Assembly: GCF_014196915.1 (NCBI RefSeq)
Contig: NZ_JACIEP010000001.1
Span: 62,001-126,000, forward strand
Reading direction: 5' to 3'
Length of the DNA stretch: 64,000 nt
Source of the DNA: Dysgonomonas hofstadii
Lineage (GTDB): Bacteria; Bacteroidota; Bacteroidia; Bacteroidales; Dysgonomonadaceae
In this document: positions 9,489 through 17,534 of the stretch, in pieces
How positions within the stretch are numbered: the stretch's first letter is position 1
Layout of the letters: each line of letters opens with the position of its first letter
The notes under the pieces: model-generated
Databases searched by the model: none
Told to the model about the DNA's origin: nothing
The model's input: only the letters and a program-made list of their open reading frames with translations
Made by a program: the position numbers and the translations under genes

Positions 9489-10889
9489 ATGTCAAAAATA
9501 AGAATAATATATCTGGCAATAGCCTTGTTTAGCTTTGCGTCACTTACCACTAGTTGTGATGATGATGACGAAATACAAAGCGTTACGGGAATATCTGAAT
9601 TTTCTCCATTACAGGGTGGATACGGCACGAATGTATTGATCTCGGGAGAGAATTTTCCGATCGATGCGTCCAGAGTATCCGTAACCATAAATGAAATAGA
9701 TATCCCTATACTGAGGTCTAATGAAGAACAGCTACTAGTTGAAATTCCTAAAAATAAAGAGATAGGAAGCGCTCCGCTGGTTATAACAATAGACGGGCAA
9801 AGTTTTACTACTTTATCAAAATTCTCCTATATGAGAACCCGTACAGTAAGCTCCCTTGCCGGAACAGGTGAAAGGGGCTATCAGGACGGGCCTGGAAATG
9901 AGGCTATGTTTTCATTTACTACCGACTGGGGTGAAACCCGCAGAGGCGGAATAGATGTGGATGACGAACTGAATGTATACGTAAGTGACGCTGCCAACCA
10001 ATGTATCCGTAAAATTGCTCCCGATGGTACAGTAACAACAGTTGCAGGACAGGGTCCTGTCGAAATTACTGATTGGGGACTTAACTGGAGACACGAAAAC
10101 GATGGTAAAGGTTCGTACAATGCACAGATCAGGCCAACAGACGTAAAAGTGGATAGTAAAGGCAATATGTATGTAACCGACGATTATGTCGGAGGTGTGG
10201 TAATGTTTGAACCTGACGGAAAAGCTCATTATCTTGGATGGGGAGGGGGAATCAATTGTATAGCTGTTGACGAAGCCAATAACACCCTGTATCTGAATGA
10301 TCATAATGCCGGAATTATTTATACCTCCGCTATGGATAATTACGGCCCATCTCCAGCGGCTATAGAAAAAATTATATCAGGTGTACAATGGTCTGCCGGA
10401 ATGGTAGTCGATAAAAGGAACGGAGATCTATACCTCGTATATCATGATGCCAATCAGATACTCAAATACAAAAGAGGAGATTGGGAGAATCCTACTGTAG
10501 TAGCAGGGAGTGGACAGGAAGGTTATGCCGACGGGACTGCTATGAGTGCACAATTCTATTATCCATGGGGTATCGCTATGGATAGTGATGGCAATCTGTA
10601 TGTGGGTGGAAATGGACATAGTACGGGGACTTCCAGCGCTTTGGATCAGAGTATACGCTTTATCGATTACAATACAGGATATGTTACGACTTTCGCAGGC
10701 GGACAATACGCCGGATTCACTAACGGCGAATTTGCGATACCATCCTATGCGGGGATCAACAATACAATCTCGGGAAATTCATCACCAGTACGCTTTAGCG
10801 CTCCTACGGGGGTTGCCGTTGACAAAAACGGGACGGTATATGTACTGGACAGGGCAAATAACGTAGTGCGTAAGATCGAGACTGAATAG
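9489..10889 (+). CDS. IPT/TIG plus NHL-repeat surface lipoprotein, copy 1
   Basis: 466 residues, with a lipoprotein signal ending LTTSC (Cys23). Five acidic residues follow the Cys at once (DDDDE), which resembles the Bacteroidetes lipoprotein export signal for surface display. Residues about 35-115 form an IPT/TIG Ig-like domain (FSPLQGGYGTNVLISGENF). The rest is an NHL-type beta-propeller with repeated NxYVxD and IRKIxPDGxVTTVAG units. Neither part carries catalytic residues that can be recognised. Position directly after SusD suggests a surface glycan-binding protein (SGBP) that passes substrate to SusCD. It is a tandem paralogue of the next gene. Confidence 0.85.
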   Translation: MSKIRIIYLAIALFSFASLTTSCDDDDEIQSVTGISEFSPLQGGYGTNVLISGENFPIDASRVSVTINEIDIPILRSNEEQLLVEIPKNKEIGSAPLVITIDGQSFTTLSKFSYMRTRTVSSLAGTGERGYQDGPGNEAMFSFTTDWGETRRGGIDVDDELNVYVSDAANQCIRKIAPDGTVTTVAGQGPVEITDWGLNWRHENDGKGSYNAQIRPTDVKVDSKGNMYVTDDYVGGVVMFEPDGKAHYLGWGGGINCIAVDEANNTLYLNDHNAGIIYTSAMDNYGPSPAAIEKIISGVQWSAGMVVDKRNGDLYLVYHDANQILKYKRGDWENPTVVAGSGQEGYADGTAMSAQFYYPWGIAMDSDGNLYVGGNGHSTGTSSALDQSIRFIDYNTGYVTTFAGGQYAGFTNGEFAIPSYAGINNTISGNSSPVRFSAPTGVAVDKNGTVYVLDRANNVVRKIETE

Positions 10890-10912
10890 TTTAATTTAAA
10901 TAAAACAGTATT

Positions 10913-12214
10913 ATGAAGATTAAAAATATAATTACAGGTTTACTGGCAGGTTGTTTGATTTTAAGCTGTTTGCTGACGAGCTGTAAAGATGATAATGACG
11001 ATACTCCGTCTACACTGGTAGTCAACAAATTCTACCCTACCAGTGGTGGTGCAGGGACGGAAATCTTAATAACAGGTAAAAATTTCACGGATGATACATC
11101 CCGGGTATCTGTCATGGTAGGCGAAACCCCTCTGAAAATAATAGGATCTAACAGTACTGGCATAATGGTAGTTGTACCCAGAAAGTTGGGGTCAGGTCTG
11201 TTGCATGTAAAAATAGGTGATCAGGAAACAACAAGTGTGGAAGAGTTTACCTATACTTTCTCTGCAACCGTGACGACTTTGGCCGGAAACGGAAAACCAG
11301 GATATGTAGACGGAGAAGGAACTGAAGCCCAGTTTTACCTGCAGGATACAGTCAGCAACTGGAGAAAAGGATCTATTTGTGTAGATCTTGAAGATAACAT
11401 TTATGTAGGAGATGCAGGCAACAATTGTATCAGAAAGATTACACCCGATGGAAAAGTAACCACTCTGGCCGGAAGACAAGGTAATTACGGACATGCTGAT
11501 GGTACAGGAACTGCTGCACGTTTTCAGGAAATGTATGGGATGGATTGCGATTCTGAAGGGAATATATATGTTAGTGACCTGGGCAACCCGCAGACCATCA
11601 GAAAAGTTACATCCGAGGGTGTTGTCACAACTATAAAAGATAATATCTGGCCATACCCGTGGTATCTTGCCGTGGATAAAAGAAATGGTAATATATACAC
11701 CGCTAATCCCGAAAAGGGGGGTATTTATCAGTTGAAGCCGGATGGTACAATGACACACATTATACAAAATGTTTCAATAGCCGGTTTGGTTGTCGATCCT
11801 CAGGGAAATCTGTTTGCTATCGATTTTGATACGAACCAGATTGTTAAATATGAAGCCGACACATGGAGTAGAAGCACAATTGCCGGAAGTGAATATGGCT
11901 ATGAAGACGGACCGACAGGCAATGCGAAATTTGCAAAACCATGGGGAATGGCTCTCGATGGTGATGGGAATATATATGTTGCCGGAAACGGAATCTGGGA
12001 CGGAGGAGATAATCCGGATCAAAGTATCCGGATCGTCGATATGAAATCGGGAGTAGTCCGCACTGTAGCCGGAAGCGCACAAAAAGGCTATGTCGATGCC
12101 AACGGCTCGTCTGCGGCATTCAACGCTCCGCTGGATCTTGCGATAAACAAAGATGGTATTATCTATGTCTTTGACAGAAAGAATAATGCGATCAGGAGAA
12201 TAATGTACGAGTAA
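10913..12214 (+). CDS. IPT/TIG plus NHL-repeat surface lipoprotein, copy 2
   Basis: 433 residues with the same architecture as the preceding gene: lipobox LLTSC (Cys24; two earlier Cys at 14 and 19 also follow small residues), an acidic run after it (KDDNDD), an IPT/TIG domain (FYPTSGGAGTEILITGKNF) and an NHL propeller. Repeat units align closely with copy 1 (LAGNGKPGYVDGEG against LAGTGERGYQDGPG; GNNCIRKITPDGKVTTLAG). The 23-bp gap and shared domain order show a tandem duplication followed by clear divergence. Likely a second SGBP of PUL1 with its own binding face; an enzymatic role is not supported. Confidence 0.85.
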   Translation: MKIKNIITGLLAGCLILSCLLTSCKDDNDDTPSTLVVNKFYPTSGGAGTEILITGKNFTDDTSRVSVMVGETPLKIIGSNSTGIMVVVPRKLGSGLLHVKIGDQETTSVEEFTYTFSATVTTLAGNGKPGYVDGEGTEAQFYLQDTVSNWRKGSICVDLEDNIYVGDAGNNCIRKITPDGKVTTLAGRQGNYGHADGTGTAARFQEMYGMDCDSEGNIYVSDLGNPQTIRKVTSEGVVTTIKDNIWPYPWYLAVDKRNGNIYTANPEKGGIYQLKPDGTMTHIIQNVSIAGLVVDPQGNLFAIDFDTNQIVKYEADTWSRSTIAGSEYGYEDGPTGNAKFAKPWGMALDGDGNIYVAGNGIWDGGDNPDQSIRIVDMKSGVVRTVAGSAQKGYVDANGSSAAFNAPLDLAINKDGIIYVFDRKNNAIRRIMYE

Positions 12215-12244
12215 TATTGTTAGTCGAAAAATAATCAAATAAAT

Positions 12245-13792
12245 ATGAAAAAAATGCTCAGTTTTATTATAATTTTTGTCAGCTTGTTAATATACGGATG
12301 CAATTCTGATAGTTATTATACTCCTTCTACAGATATTAACTATGCCAAAACATATTATGTAGCGGAGGATGGAAATGATGAAAATGACGGGAGTAAAGAA
12401 GCTCCGTTAAAAACAATAAATAATGCTTTGGATTTGGCAAAAGCGGGAGATACGATCCTCCTGAGAGGAGGCGTTTATAATCAAAAAGTAACTTTCCCTA
12501 AATCTGGTTTATTGAATCAATGGATTACGCTAAAAAGTTACCCGGGTGAAAGGGCCAAAATCGACGGTACAAATCTGACAGCTACAGGCTGGGCTGCGTT
12601 GGTAACGCTGAAAGATATCAGATGTGTCAGTATTGAGGATATTGATATTTGCAACTTTCAAAACACAGCACCCAATGCCGACCCAGAGGGAATCTATATC
12701 AACGGAGAATCTCGTCATATCCGGATTAAAGGATGTAAGATATACAATATAAAGAGTGTATCTCCGGGCTTTAACAATGATGACTGGCGAAGTGCTCATG
12801 CCATTTTGGTGATTGGCGATTCGAATACCCCTATATCGGATCTGATAGTCGAAGGTTGTGAAATCTATGATATACACTCCGGAACCAGCGAAACTTTTTC
12901 ATTAGTGGGTAATATCGATGGATTTATAGTCAGAAATAACATTATACGAGATGTAGAAAACATCGGGCTTATAGTTGCCGGTGGCGATAATCTACGGCCA
13001 GAGATGAATCCAGAGATCAACTACGCCAGAAATGGTGTGATTAGTGACAATGTGGTATATAATTGTTCACATACCAACAGCCCCGAAGTATGGGGCCCTG
13101 ACAGATATGGAGCTATCGGCATCTATGTTTGTGGCGGAGGTAAGACCATTATTGAGCGAAATATAGTATACAATTGCGACAGGGCTATTGGCCTGGTAAG
13201 CGAAAGTGATATATTAGCTACAAAGGATTGTATAGTAAGGAATAATTTTGTCTACAATAATTACCGCACAGGCATATACATGGGTGATTATCTGAATTAC
13301 ACCAATGGAGGGACAGACAACTGCCAGATAGTGAATAATACCCTTCTGTTCAATAATTCGGTCAGGGGAGCATTCGGTGAGGTTGAAGGAGAAATCCGTT
13401 TGACCAAGAATTGTACAAATATTCTTGTAAAGAATAATATTATATATGGAGGGACTGACGATGTATTTATCCACAAATACACTACCACAGGGAAGAATAA
13501 TGTAATAGACTATAATCACTATTATACTACAGGTGTGGCTAAGTGGATTTGGAATGATGTGGAGTATACCGATTTCGAAGCATGGAAAAACGCATGTAAT
13601 GGTGATACGAATTCTTCGAACGGAGTTGATCCTCAACTGGAAAACATTTCAGAGCCAAACCTTCATATAAAATCTTCATCTCCGGCAAGAAATACAGGTC
13701 TTGTAATTTCGGAAGAAATTAACGGACAAACTGATATTGATGGTAATCCGAGGATTGTCGACAATAAAATAAGTAAAGGTGCCCAGCAATAG
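12245..13792 (+). CDS. Right-handed parallel beta-helix lipoprotein, possible polysaccharide lyase or hydrolase
   Basis: 515 residues; lipobox IYGC (Cys19). The mature start, KTYYVAEDGNDENDGSKEAP followed by LKTINNALDLAKAGDTILLRGGVY, is the DUF1565-like N-terminus found in beta-helix carbohydrate-active enzymes. Repeated rungs follow (NNIIRDVENIGLIVAGG, RNIVYNCDRAIGLVSES, VNNTLLFNNS). The C-terminal DPQLENISEPNLHIKSSSPA is a common capping motif for this fold. PL1, PL6, PL9 and several GH families share the fold, and I could not identify a diagnostic catalytic set, so the family is open. It is the last gene of PUL1 and the only candidate enzyme inside that operon, so it probably makes the first surface cut. 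Confidence 0.75.
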   Translation: MKKMLSFIIIFVSLLIYGCNSDSYYTPSTDINYAKTYYVAEDGNDENDGSKEAPLKTINNALDLAKAGDTILLRGGVYNQKVTFPKSGLLNQWITLKSYPGERAKIDGTNLTATGWAALVTLKDIRCVSIEDIDICNFQNTAPNADPEGIYINGESRHIRIKGCKIYNIKSVSPGFNNDDWRSAHAILVIGDSNTPISDLIVEGCEIYDIHSGTSETFSLVGNIDGFIVRNNIIRDVENIGLIVAGGDNLRPEMNPEINYARNGVISDNVVYNCSHTNSPEVWGPDRYGAIGIYVCGGGKTIIERNIVYNCDRAIGLVSESDILATKDCIVRNNFVYNNYRTGIYMGDYLNYTNGGTDNCQIVNNTLLFNNSVRGAFGEVEGEIRLTKNCTNILVKNNIIYGGTDDVFIHKYTTTGKNNVIDYNHYYTTGVAKWIWNDVEYTDFEAWKNACNGDTNSSNGVDPQLENISEPNLHIKSSSPARNTGLVISEEINGQTDIDGNPRIVDNKISKGAQQ

Positions 13793-13814
13793 TTTTTAAG
13801 GTTTTAGGCAGTTT

Positions 13815-13855
13815 ACTGATAGCCGGGATGGATTTATCCATATCCGGTTATCAGT
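13815..13855 (+). terminator. Terminator of PUL1
   Basis: A long hairpin with an 18-bp stem (two G-T wobbles, one bulged A) and a TTTA loop: ACTGATAGCCGGGATGGA pairs with TCCATATCCGGTTATCAGT. It begins 22 bp after the beta-helix gene's stop codon. An AT-rich rather than pure T tract follows. Confidence 0.8.
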
Positions 13856-14014
13856 ATTTATTAATGCGAACAAATAATTAAAACCTGCATTTTTCTCAAG
13901 GTACTTTATCAATGAGATAAACAATGAACTAATGTGGCAGTATGCCGATGTGGTAATGAAAGAAATGAAGAATTTAGACAATAAAATATGTAAAGTTTGT
14001 CAGGTTTTACTCTC

Positions 14015-14074
14015 TGTCATGCTGGAGCGAAGCGAAGCATCCAAAGGTGAGATCCTTCGTTCCTCAGGATGACA
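14015..14074. repeat. Palindromic interspersed repeat
   Basis: The left arm TGTCATGCTGGAGCGAAG and the right arm, which reads TGTCATCCTGAGGAACGAAG on the minus strand, form an imperfect terminal inverted repeat about 60 bp long. Elements with arms of the type TGTCATNCTGA...GAAG are a recurring intergenic repeat in many Bacteroidetes genomes. It has no coding capacity and no transposase nearby. Copy number in this genome cannot be seen from one window. Confidence 0.65.
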
Positions 14075-14080
14075 AGAATA

Positions 14081-14107
14081 TAAAAACTAAAATATGCGTC
14101 AACTTTG
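14081..14107 (+). repeat. 27-bp dispersed repeat, copy 1
   Basis: TAAAAACTAAAATATGCGTC followed by AACTTTG. The inverted copy at 40810-40836 differs at a single base. The two copies lie 26.7 kb apart, both in spacers upstream of plus-strand genes. Confidence 0.7.
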
Positions 14108-14216
14108 ACTCATCTTCATGTCGTCGATTTTCAATTGTCAACTTTTAACAATTTTAGATACTTATCTGCATTATCTAATAATTTTTTTTTAATTTTCATT
14201 CTTTTATAAATTAAGC

Positions 14217-17200
14217 ATGAAAAAAACACTATTACTTATTTCATTCCTTTCCTGGTATCTATTGGCTGTATCCCAGTTGCAGACAGAACAAAGAATAATT
14301 TTATATCCGTCCGAAGGGGAACAGGGATATGTACAAATCAATCCTGAGAAATCTTTTGAGCAGGAGGTAACATTTGAGAATAAAGATTATCCTGTGAAGC
14401 GCATCTTACGTGTTGTAGGAGGGGTGAAAATGCCGGGAGAGTTTTCTGCACGGGGCGAACAGTCTTTCAGGGGACAGGAATATTTTATTGACGAAAATCT
14501 TGACTCACTGAATATTTACAGAGACAATTATTCTCTCTCTTTTAAAGGGAATGATGATCCTTACGAATGTCATGCATATAACAGAATCACAGGTGTAAAT
14601 TTCGATAAAGGAAATATAGATATTGAAATTGCTTATAAACGAAAAAATCTGAAAACAAGAATTAATGGTGATTTTGGCATCGAACTTCAGATATATTATA
14701 AAAAAGAAGGGAGATATTCCGATGATGTTTATGATTCACCAGACTCCATTGTATACATACCCATTCCGGAAGGAAGTGGAAATTTCAGGTTATTGAAAAA
14801 GAATATAAAACTATCTCCAAAAACAGCAACTATACTGATAAGGGTTGGAGGTACAAATTTCAGTGGCGAATGCTGGCTCGAAGCCCCTCGTATCTATGCC
14901 GAAGGAAAGAGAATATTCACATCGCCGTTTATTCAAAACGAGAAAAAGACAGATAATTATAATTACTGGGTTGGTATAAACATGGCTACCCGCAGCTGGC
15001 CAAGATGGAAATTAGAGTTTAAAGGAAAAACTATTTTCGAAGGTAATCTATTCGACAGAGCCTCAAATATAGCCGATTTCTATATTAAGCTTCCGGATGG
15101 AATAGAAGGAAACGGCAAATTGAAACTAACTCTCGAAAAAGAACCTCACCGTACCGCATATCCTTATGAATTAAGATCTTTACAAATGATAGAAGAAAGT
15201 GCCCGGGATTTTGAGATAGTTTCTGTTCCCCGTTTTGTAAGTGTTGGAGATACAACTGCGATATTAATAGAAACGAACCGGCCTGACATAACTCTAAATA
15301 TATCGACTAACAATCGGAATGTAAACCTGATGGACAAACACCTTAAATTAAAAGAAAAAGGACTTTATACGATACAATTTTCTGCGGTTGGTACTGATAT
15401 ACAAATACCGATAGATATATCGGACGGAACGAATAAGAGGACAGGAATAATACAGCAAACCGTAATCAAAGAAAAAGATAATGTTTATCTCTCTTCAGGT
15501 GATGAAGTACATATCGATAAAGAGTACGAACCATATGATCAGTTCTTTAAATGGTATATACGGGAACGTATCGGAAACTGGTATCAGTTCAGACCGTCAT
15601 ACCAATGGAGTGGGGTGCGGATAACAGACGAAAGCGTAATAAAACATTATACTTCCCTGCTAAATAAAATGCATATACCACATGCATGGCAGGTTGAGGG
15701 GCGTACCCTCGCTGCAACAAAAATTAATGCATCCTTGGCCTCCCTTCAATCACCAATGTTCAGAGGAAAGCAAGCTCATGAAAATGACGGAGGTTACTAT
15801 TATTGGCAACATTTTCCTTATGCAGGTCTTTGGTCTGATATGTGTGCCCGGACAAGGCCATATGGGGGAATATTCGCAAAACACAGGCCGATTTATACCG
15901 ATCACGGTAATTTCATCCACTATGATCCGTTTAGTGTGAAAGATATGGCAGACGGAGCGAACAGGTTTATAGCGAACCTGAGTTATTCCCGTGGGGAAAG
16001 CACCAGGCATACAGGGCCTTCTACCATGTTCAGGTATCTTTACCAGGCAGGTTACGACTGGTTGGGAGCCGAACAGATGTATGGTCCCGAAGATGTTATT
16101 ATGTCCTCTTTGCGTGGCGCATCTAAAGCGTATAATAAAAAAGATTTCGGCTCACTGCATGCAGTGCAATGGGGATCAAGGCCATTTATCGATCCGAAAC
16201 ATTCCCTGCGTTTTTTTCTGTCGCTGGCAGTAGCATACATACACGGATCTTCCCATATTAATACCGAAGAAGGGCTATGGACGGATGAATATGCCAATGA
16301 TAGATACACCAAGGCCGGAAAAGAGCATCTTTATGCGCAACACCAAATGTATGATTATATACAGACACACTCACGCAAGGGTGAATTACAGGCAAAGATT
16401 GCAGTCATACAGGGACGGAATGACGCATGGAAATCGTTCGGTCGTTCATCTCTGTGGTCACAGGATGGCGATAAATGGAAGTTCAATAAAGCGATGGAAA
16501 GTTTCGATCTCCTGAAAATATTTTACCCTGAAAATAGATTGGATTTTTGTAGTACTGACGGATTATTTACACATACCCCATATGGTACTGTAGATATTCT
16601 CCCTATTGAAACATCAAACGATGTGTTGAATCAGTATAAAGCCTTGATATTTTTAGGTTGGAATACTTTTGATAATGCCGACTTTATCAGGATAAAGAAA
16701 TTTGTGAAACAAGGAGGAACCCTTATTTTAGGAGCAGTGCATCTAAATAGCGAACTGCAACCCGACCTACCTTCCAAATTTCCCGAAGATGATACTGTGA
16801 TAGAAACATTGATCGGACTGGATTATAAGACATATACGGATAGAAAAGTAATACCATTGGGTAAAGGTCGTGTTATTTATTACCCTCAGAATGTATACCC
16901 AGCAGATGAACTTATAAAAAGCAGTTATACAGAAGATATAATAAATACAGCTTCCGGCATTGTATCGGCAGAATATGAGAAAGGATGGATCAAAGCCTCT
17001 CAGAATATCGATTTCTCTGTTTGGGATTCTGGTAATTTCAGAACGCTTTATCTGTTGAATGTGGATTGGAAAAGTGATCTTGATTCTCAATCGGCTAAAC
17101 TAATATTGAATAATCATGAATTTAATGTAGGGGCAAAACGGTATATGATAACTACCATCCGTTGTTCTGGGAATATAGCTGCAATGATGGATGCCAATAC

Positions 17201-17363
17201 ATCGGATATATTAGAAATTAAAAAGGATGCTGATAAATGGGAGATTATTTGTCAGACGACAGGTCCCGATAAATTGAATATCTTTGATGGGTTTACAGGG
17301 ACAAAAGATGTTAGATCAATAAATTCAGCAGGAATACATAAAATTATTCTTTCTATAAATTAA
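14217..17363 (+). CDS. Large secreted protein of unknown family, candidate TIM-barrel glycoside hydrolase
   Basis: 1,048 residues with an N-terminal signal peptide (MKKTLLLISFLSWYLLAVSQ). I do not recognise a named family. Residues about 20-240 look like a beta-sandwich, perhaps carbohydrate-binding. Residues about 430-760 are rich in Trp, Tyr and His and read like a (beta/alpha)8 barrel (WYIRERIGNWYQFRPSYQWS, DWLGAEQMYGPEDVIMSSL, SSHINTEEGLWTDEYA); Glu619 and Glu684/Glu685 are candidate catalytic carboxylates. Residues about 800-900 resemble the Rossmann-like trimerization domain of GH42 beta-galactosidases (YKALIFLGWNTF, VKQGGTLILGAVHL). The order barrel then Rossmann then small beta domain recalls GH42 and related clan-A enzymes. 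It stands alone, between the PUL1 terminator and the convergent PL8 gene. A glycosidase role is inference from fold-like features and context. Confidence 0.6.
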   Translation: MKKTLLLISFLSWYLLAVSQLQTEQRIILYPSEGEQGYVQINPEKSFEQEVTFENKDYPVKRILRVVGGVKMPGEFSARGEQSFRGQEYFIDENLDSLNIYRDNYSLSFKGNDDPYECHAYNRITGVNFDKGNIDIEIAYKRKNLKTRINGDFGIELQIYYKKEGRYSDDVYDSPDSIVYIPIPEGSGNFRLLKKNIKLSPKTATILIRVGGTNFSGECWLEAPRIYAEGKRIFTSPFIQNEKKTDNYNYWVGINMATRSWPRWKLEFKGKTIFEGNLFDRASNIADFYIKLPDGIEGNGKLKLTLEKEPHRTAYPYELRSLQMIEESARDFEIVSVPRFVSVGDTTAILIETNRPDITLNISTNNRNVNLMDKHLKLKEKGLYTIQFSAVGTDIQIPIDISDGTNKRTGIIQQTVIKEKDNVYLSSGDEVHIDKEYEPYDQFFKWYIRERIGNWYQFRPSYQWSGVRITDESVIKHYTSLLNKMHIPHAWQVEGRTLAATKINASLASLQSPMFRGKQAHENDGGYYYWQHFPYAGLWSDMCARTRPYGGIFAKHRPIYTDHGNFIHYDPFSVKDMADGANRFIANLSYSRGESTRHTGPSTMFRYLYQAGYDWLGAEQMYGPEDVIMSSLRGASKAYNKKDFGSLHAVQWGSRPFIDPKHSLRFFLSLAVAYIHGSSHINTEEGLWTDEYANDRYTKAGKEHLYAQHQMYDYIQTHSRKGELQAKIAVIQGRNDAWKSFGRSSLWSQDGDKWKFNKAMESFDLLKIFYPENRLDFCSTDGLFTHTPYGTVDILPIETSNDVLNQYKALIFLGWNTFDNADFIRIKKFVKQGGTLILGAVHLNSELQPDLPSKFPEDDTVIETLIGLDYKTYTDRKVIPLGKGRVIYYPQNVYPADELIKSSYTEDIINTASGIVSAEYEKGWIKASQNIDFSVWDSGNFRTLYLLNVDWKSDLDSQSAKLILNNHEFNVGAKRYMITTIRCSGNIAAMMDANTSDILEIKKDADKWEIICQTTGPDKLNIFDGFTGTKDVRSINSAGIHKIILSIN

Positions 17364-17499
17364 GTTTGGGATAACTCAAATAATACAAATATATTTGGAT
17401 ATGTTCCAATGCAGATGAAAATTTGAAAGAATTATTCCGGCGTACTACATTTTCGGTTTGTATTAGTATCATCTGTTCTAATCGAAAATGGAAAGTGTA

Positions 17500-17534
17500 T
17501 TGTTTTGATACAAAACCAAAACAATATTTTATTT
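17500..17534 (+). terminator. Probable terminator after the orphan enzyme gene
   Basis: An 8-bp stem (TTGTTTTG at 17500-17507 with CAAAACAA at 17517-17524) and a 9-nt loop are followed by TATTTTATTT. It lies between the convergent orphan gene and PL8 gene, with the 3' tail reaching the PL8 stop codon. AT-rich stem, so strength is uncertain. Confidence 0.5.

Larger units (their letters stand above)
13856..14214. other. 359-bp spacer between PUL1 and the orphan enzyme gene
   Basis: No gene is visible. The centre holds a roughly 60-bp palindromic repeat (14015-14074) and a 27-mer (14081-14107) that recurs inverted at 40810-40836. The octamer AAAATATG occurs on both sides of the palindrome (13983-13990 and 14089-14096). 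A promoter for the gene at 14217 must lie here, but no TAnnTTTG element was found; the last 50 bp are very T-rich. Confidence 0.6.

Noticed and set aside
11192-11767. A 191-codon minus-strand ORF opposite the second NHL lipoprotein
   Set aside because: It is the longest antisense frame in the area, but its composition mirrors the repetitive sense-strand propeller repeats; no recognisable motif.
14015-14074. Insertion sequence or CRISPR-like element
   Set aside because: Only one 60-bp palindrome, no transposase, no repeated spacer units.
17449-17489. Inverted repeat ATTTTCG/CGAAAAT as a bidirectional terminator
   Set aside because: Seven-bp stem with a 27-nt loop and no T tract; the hairpin at 17500-17524 is a better candidate.
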